A stretch of 44,686 nucleotides of DNA, from positions 1 to 44,686 of the forward strand of contig NZ_CAKZJO010000024.1 in NCBI RefSeq assembly GCF_936943645.1, written 5' to 3'. Under the pieces are notes generated by a model that saw only the letters and a list, made by a program, of their open reading frames with translations, did not search any database and was not told where the DNA came from. This DNA comes from an uncultured Bradyrhizobium sp. (GTDB lineage Bacteria > Pseudomonadota > Alphaproteobacteria > Rhizobiales > Xanthobacteraceae). The position numbers were made by a program, and so were the translations under genes. Shown piece after piece: positions 41,080 through 44,686 of the stretch. Numbering within the stretch: the first letter of the stretch is position 1; each line of letters starts with the position of its first letter.

Positions 41080-42603
41080 ATGACCATCAGCCCCGTCATC
41101 CGCCTGCATCCCGATGATGGCGTGCTGATCGCGCGCGCCAGCCTGCCGCCGGGAACGGTCGTCGCCGACGGCGTCACCGCGGTCGAACGCATTCCCTCCG
41201 GCCACAAGGTCGCGATCAAGTCGTTTTCGGTGGGCGAGCCCGTCATCCGCTACGGCCAGATCATCGGCTTTGCGACCCAGGCCATCGCGCCGGGTCAGCA
41301 CGTTCATGTGCAGAACATCGGCATGGGCGATTTCGCCAAGGACTATGCCTATTGCGCCGACGTCAAGCCGACGCCGAATTTCGACCTGCCGGCGACCTTC
41401 GAGGGCATCCGCCGCCCGGACGGTCGCGTCGCCACGCGCAACTATATCGGCATCCTCACCTCGGTGAATTGCAGCGCGCATGTCGCGAGCCTCGTCGCCG
41501 ACGTCTTCAAGAAGAATCCCTTCACCGGCGACAATCCGCTGGCCGATTTCCCCAACGTGGACGGCGTGGTCGCGCTGACCCACAAGACCGGCTGCGGCAT
41601 GACGCAGAACGAGCCGCTGGCACTGCTCCGCCGCACGCTCGGCGGCTATGCGCGGCACGTCAATTTCTCCCATGTCATCGTGCTCGGCCTCGGATGCGAA
41701 GTGAACCAGATCGGCGGCCTCATGGAAGAGCAAAAGCTCGCCGGCCGCCTGCGCGCGATGGACATCCAGGAGGTCGGCGGCACCCGCAAGACGGTGGAGG
41801 CCGGCATTGCGTTCGTGCGCGAGGCGCTCACCGATGCGAACAAGGTGACGCGCGAATCCGTGCCCGCGAGCGAGCTCACCGTGGCCCTGCAATGCGGCGG
41901 CTCGGACGGCTATTCCGGCGTGTCGGCCAATCCGGCGCTCGGTGCTGCGAGCGATCTCATCGTCCGCCACGGCGGCACCGTCATTCTGTCGGAGACGCCG
42001 GAGACCTACGGCGCCGAGCATCTGCTCACGCGCCGCGCGGTGAGCCGCGAGGTCGGCGAGAAGCTGGTCGACCTGATGCGCTGGTGGGACGAGTACACGG
42101 AGCGCGAAGGCGCCGAGATGAACGCCAATCCGAGCCCCGGCAACAAGGCCGGCGGTCTCACCACCATCCTGGAGAAGTCGCTCGGCGCGATGGCGAAGGC
42201 CGGCACCACCAATCTCGTCGAGGTGCTGCGCTACGCCGAGCCCATCACCAAGAAGGGCTTTGTGTTCATGGATACGCCTGGTTACGACCCGGTCGCGGCC
42301 ACCGGCCAGGTCGCAGGCGGTGCCAATCTCGTCTGCTTCACGACGGGGCGCGGCAGCGTGTTCGGCTGCAAGCCGGCGCCGTCGATCAAGCTCGCCACCA
42401 ACACGCCGATGTACAAGCGCATGGAAGAGGACATGGACGTCAATTGCGGCACCATCCTCGAAGGCGAGGAGAGCGTGCAGGAATGCGGCCAGCGCATCTT
42501 CGATCTCATTCTCAAGACGGCTTCGGGCCAGCCGACCAAGAGCGAGAGTTTTGATTTTGGCGGCGCCGAGTTCGCGCCCTGGGTGCTCGGCGCGACGATG
42601 TAA
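41080..42603 (+). CDS. UxaA/GarD family altronate/galactarate-type dehydratase
   Basis: 507 residues. N-terminal SAF domain (about 1-85; VLIARASLPPGTVV, AIAPGQHVHVQNIGMGD) followed by the UxaA core: RNYIGILTSVNCSAHVA, HKTGCGMTQNEPL, GLGCEVNQI, GGSDGYSGVSANPALG and TGRGSVFGCKPAPSIKLATN. UxaA and GarD are iron-dependent dehydratases of sugar acids (altronate, galactarate), giving 2-keto-3-deoxy acids. The conserved cysteines and GGSDG motif are present. Start ATG at 41080 with GAAGGAGACCTGCC. Downstream of the HpaI-type aldolase, it could feed that aldolase with a keto-deoxy sugar acid, with the Ldh2 enzyme nearby. The exact sugar acid cannot be read from sequence. Confidence 0.9.
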   Translation: MTISPVIRLHPDDGVLIARASLPPGTVVADGVTAVERIPSGHKVAIKSFSVGEPVIRYGQIIGFATQAIAPGQHVHVQNIGMGDFAKDYAYCADVKPTPNFDLPATFEGIRRPDGRVATRNYIGILTSVNCSAHVASLVADVFKKNPFTGDNPLADFPNVDGVVALTHKTGCGMTQNEPLALLRRTLGGYARHVNFSHVIVLGLGCEVNQIGGLMEEQKLAGRLRAMDIQEVGGTRKTVEAGIAFVREALTDANKVTRESVPASELTVALQCGGSDGYSGVSANPALGAASDLIVRHGGTVILSETPETYGAEHLLTRRAVSREVGEKLVDLMRWWDEYTEREGAEMNANPSPGNKAGGLTTILEKSLGAMAKAGTTNLVEVLRYAEPITKKGFVFMDTPGYDPVAATGQVAGGANLVCFTTGRGSVFGCKPAPSIKLATNTPMYKRMEEDMDVNCGTILEGEESVQECGQRIFDLILKTASGQPTKSESFDFGGAEFAPWVLGATM

Positions 42604-42790
42604 TTGCAGCTGGCACAAATCGCTGCCGAAATTTGCAGCATAGCAGCGAGTGTTTACGTAACTTTACGGAGGCACCGCGTAGCCGCACGGGTTCCCTCGG
42701 TCACCTATGATTAATAATTCCCGTCGTAATCCTTGAGCAATGCGGGCCACTCCTTCGAGGGCGCTGCCCCTTCGACAGGATACGTCAACG

Positions 42791-43312
42791 ATGACGCATG
42801 CGGTACGGCCAACTGGCGTGGAAAATCTCCTCGGCGAAGAGGAGCTGATCGTCTCGAAGACCGATCTCAAAGGCCGCATCACTTACGCCAACGACGTCTT
42901 TCTCCGGATGGCGAAGTACTCCTGGAAGGAGCTGATGGGCGCGCCCCACAGCCTGATCCGCCACCCGGACATGCCGCGCTGCGTCTTCAAGCTGCTGTGG
43001 GATACGCTCCAGACCAAGCAGGAAATCTTCGCCTACGTCGTCAATCTCGCCGGCGACGGCAGCCATTATTGGGTGTTCGCCCACGTCACACCGACATTCG
43101 ACGATCGCGGCAACATCATCGGCTATCACTCCAATCGACGCAGGCCCGATCCGGCGCCGGTCGAGAAAATCAAACCGATCTACAAGGCGCTCTGCGCGGA
43201 AGAGGCGCGCCACGCCAATGCCAAGGACGGCATGCGTGCGAGCTTTGACATGATGGTCGGTCTGCTCAAGCAAAACAGTGTTGGCTATGATGAATTTGTG
43301 CTCTCTCTCTAA
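42791..43312 (+). CDS. Aer-type PAS domain protein (CetB-like FAD-binding sensor)
   Basis: 173 residues. A single PAS domain spans about 15-120. Its SLIRHPDMP motif puts Arg57, His58 and Asp60 at the same numbers as the FAD-binding residues known in E. coli Aer. [25 protein letters not shown] completes the Aer-like PAS end. No membrane segment or other output domain follows, unlike Aer, which continues into a receptor. The last 50 residues are helical. Start ATG at 42791; the leader since 42604 has no gene. Its end overlaps the start of the chemoreceptor gene by 26 bases in another frame, so the two are almost certainly coupled and work together as a sensor and transducer. Confidence 0.88.
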   Translation: MTHAVRPTGVENLLGEEELIVSKTDLKGRITYANDVFLRMAKYSWKELMGAPHSLIRHPDMPRCVFKLLWDTLQTKQEIFAYVVNLAGDGSHYWVFAHVTPTFDDRGNIIGYHSNRRRPDPAPVEKIKPIYKALCAEEARHANAKDGMRASFDMMVGLLKQNSVGYDEFVLSL

Positions 43313-44594
43313 GGCGCAGGGAGCGACTGCAGTCGCGTGTCTTCTCGCCGGCGTCGCGTTCGTCGTCTCGCTGCTCGGCGGAAGCGGATTCATCAGCGCA
43401 GCGCCGCTCGGCGCGGCGATCCCGCTGCTCGGCTACGCGCTCTGGTGCCAGCACCGTGTGGCTGTGGCCGTCGATGAGGTCGCCGATGTCTGCCGCAAGG
43501 CGGCGCGCGGCGATCTCGAGGCGCGGGTCCTGAGCGAGCGCCAGGCCGGGCGGATCGGCGCCATTCAGAAATCCGTCAACGACATGCTCGACATCGCCGA
43601 CGCCTTCGTCCGCGAGGCTTCGGCATCGATGGACTATGCCAGCCGCGGCAAGCATTTCCGCAAGATCCTCGCGCGCGGCTTACCCGGCTCGTTCCGCCGC
43701 TCGGCGACCGTCATCAATGCCGGCACCGACAGCCTCGGCCGCCGCGTCGTCGAGATCGGCGATCTCGCAAGGCAGTTCGGCACGCATCTCGATAAGGTCG
43801 CAGGCAGCCTCATGAGCGCCGCGACCGATCTCGAATCCGACGCCGGCCAGATGGCGGCCGCGGCGGAGACGACGAGCCGCCAGACCTCCGGCATGCGCAG
43901 TGCATCCGATCAGGCTTCGAGCAATGTTGCGACGGTAGCGAGTGCGGCGGAACAGCTCGCATCCTCGATCGCCGAGATCAGCCGCCAGGTGGCTGGTTCG
44001 ACCACGAGCACCGGGCGCGCCGTCGACGAGGCCAACCGGGCCGGCAACGAAATCCGCACGCTCGCCGACGCCGCGATGCGGATCGGCGACGTCGTCAAGC
44101 TGATCAGCGAAATCGCCTCGCAGACCAATCTGCTGGCGCTCAACGCCACCATCGAGGCGGCGCGGGCAGGCGAGGCTGGTCGCGGTTTTGCGGTGGTGGC
44201 CTCCGAGGTCAAGAGCCTTGCCAACCAGACCGCGAAGGCGACCGAGGAGATCAGCGCCAAGGTCGGCGAGATGCAGCAATCGACCAGCAATTCGGTTGCG
44301 GCCGTCGAGGCGATTGCCCAGACCATTGCGGAGATCGACGGCATCACCGCGAGCATCGCGGCCTCGATCGAGCAGCAGGGCTCTGCGACGCGCGAGATCG
44401 CCCGCAACGTCCATGAAGCCTCCGCCGGCACCTCGCAGGTGTCCTCCAACGTGTCAGGCATCAGCGAGGCCGCCGCCGACACCGGCCGCGTCGCCAGCCG
44501 CGTCAACAGCGCCTCCGAGCGCGTCCACGGCGAAGTCGAGACGCTCCGCCGCGAGGTGACACAGTTCCTGCAGCGGCTGACCTCGGCGGCGTAA
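43287..44594 (+). CDS. methyl-accepting chemotaxis protein without periplasmic domain (CetA-like)
   Basis: 435 residues. Two close membrane segments (about 13-32 and 36-54) with almost no periplasmic loop, a HAMP-like region (about 55-110), then a long coiled coil with the signalling tip [20 protein letters not shown] and [20 protein letters not shown], where CheA and CheW bind. No C-terminal NWETF-like pentapeptide is seen. Without an outside sensing domain, it must take its signal from inside, presumably from the PAS protein encoded just upstream. ATG at 43287 or 43290; a GTG at 43278 is also in frame. It overlaps the PAS gene by 26 bases. No che genes are in the window. Confidence 0.9.
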   Translation: MMNLCSLSKAQGATAVACLLAGVAFVVSLLGGSGFISAAPLGAAIPLLGYALWCQHRVAVAVDEVADVCRKAARGDLEARVLSERQAGRIGAIQKSVNDMLDIADAFVREASASMDYASRGKHFRKILARGLPGSFRRSATVINAGTDSLGRRVVEIGDLARQFGTHLDKVAGSLMSAATDLESDAGQMAAAAETTSRQTSGMRSASDQASSNVATVASAAEQLASSIAEISRQVAGSTTSTGRAVDEANRAGNEIRTLADAAMRIGDVVKLISEIASQTNLLALNATIEAARAGEAGRGFAVVASEVKSLANQTAKATEEISAKVGEMQQSTSNSVAAVEAIAQTIAEIDGITASIAASIEQQGSATREIARNVHEASAGTSQVSSNVSGISEAAADTGRVASRVNSASERVHGEVETLRREVTQFLQRLTSAA

Positions 44595-44613
44595 GGTTGC
44601 GCCACCCACCGCT

Positions 44614-44686
44614 GTCGTCCCGGACAAGAAATCGTAGGGTGGGCAAAGGCGCACTTGCGCCGTGCCCACGCAACGGAAGCCGTGGG
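44614..44686. repeat. family B element placed directly after a family A fragment (cut by window end)
   Basis: gtcgtcccggacaag (44614-44628) is the left end of family A; four bases later cgtagggtgggcaaagg begins a family B element with gtgcccacgca, running to the window end. Either a B element was inserted into an A element or two elements recombined. Confidence 0.72.

Noticed and set aside
41047..42618. Open frame of 523 codons antisense to the UxaA/GarD-like gene
   Set aside because: Shadow frame; no recognisable domain, and the sense strand has a complete dehydratase.
42611..42626. Sigma-54-like promoter (TGGCAC ... GCTGC) upstream of the PAS gene
   Set aside because: The downstream GC is one base off the fixed 10-bp spacing required between the GG and GC elements.

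Overview
The window looks like chromosome of a GC-rich alphaproteobacterium, most probably Bradyrhizobium or a close relative. This rests on the dense set of CoA-linked catabolic genes, the ppc gene, several homologues that read as typical rhizobial proteins, and many intergenic palindromic elements of the kind common in Bradyrhizobiaceae. It is an inference from pattern, not from a search. I see no rRNA, tRNA, CRISPR array, phage or intact insertion sequence.

Region 1 (1-15,613) is an acyl-CoA catabolic island with two acyl-CoA dehydrogenases, four crotonase-fold proteins, two acyl-CoA synthetases, three SDR or VOC enzymes, a flavin reductase and a GNAT-GFA fusion. Within it, an ACAD10/11-type dehydrogenase, an SDR, a phosphotransferase-like kinase and a DUF6285 protein together match the parts list of the levulinate/4-hydroxyacyl-CoA pathway (LvaABCDE in Pseudomonas; ACAD10/11 in animals). 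Here a crotonase is translationally coupled to the kinase. This is the most interesting system in the window.

Region 2 (15,900-24,000) holds a YccF membrane protein, an MFS exporter, an NADP-dependent oxidoreductase flanked by two related repeats, about 1.26 kb of repeat-rich non-coding DNA, phosphoenolpyruvate carboxylase (ppc) and a Tat-exported SMP-30-type lactonase.

Region 3 (24,050-31,594) has a DUF35 / thiolase-like / SDR operon, an amidase-DUF2848 pair, a 2OG-Fe(II) oxygenase followed directly by alkB, and an MFS transporter.

Region 4 (31,572-42,603) is a homoprotocatechuate (4-hydroxyphenylacetate) meta-cleavage cluster: hpaH, hpaF, hpaE, hpaD, an FAH-family protein and a ThDP enzyme on the minus strand, with a divergent MarR regulator (hpaR). 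A perfect 16-bp palindrome lies in the hpaH-hpaR gap. Downstream on the plus strand are an Ldh2-family dehydrogenase, an HpaI-type aldolase and a UxaA/GarD-type dehydratase. That group could complete the hpa pathway, or could be a separate sugar-acid route.

Region 5 (42,791-44,594) encodes an Aer-type PAS protein and a periplasm-less chemoreceptor in overlapping genes, an arrangement like the bipartite CetB/CetA energy-taxis system.

Throughout, at least eight families of palindromic intergenic elements (about 60-160 bp) sit between genes, often a few bases from stop codons. Two copies of one family and one copy of another carry the same internal 16-bp palindrome.
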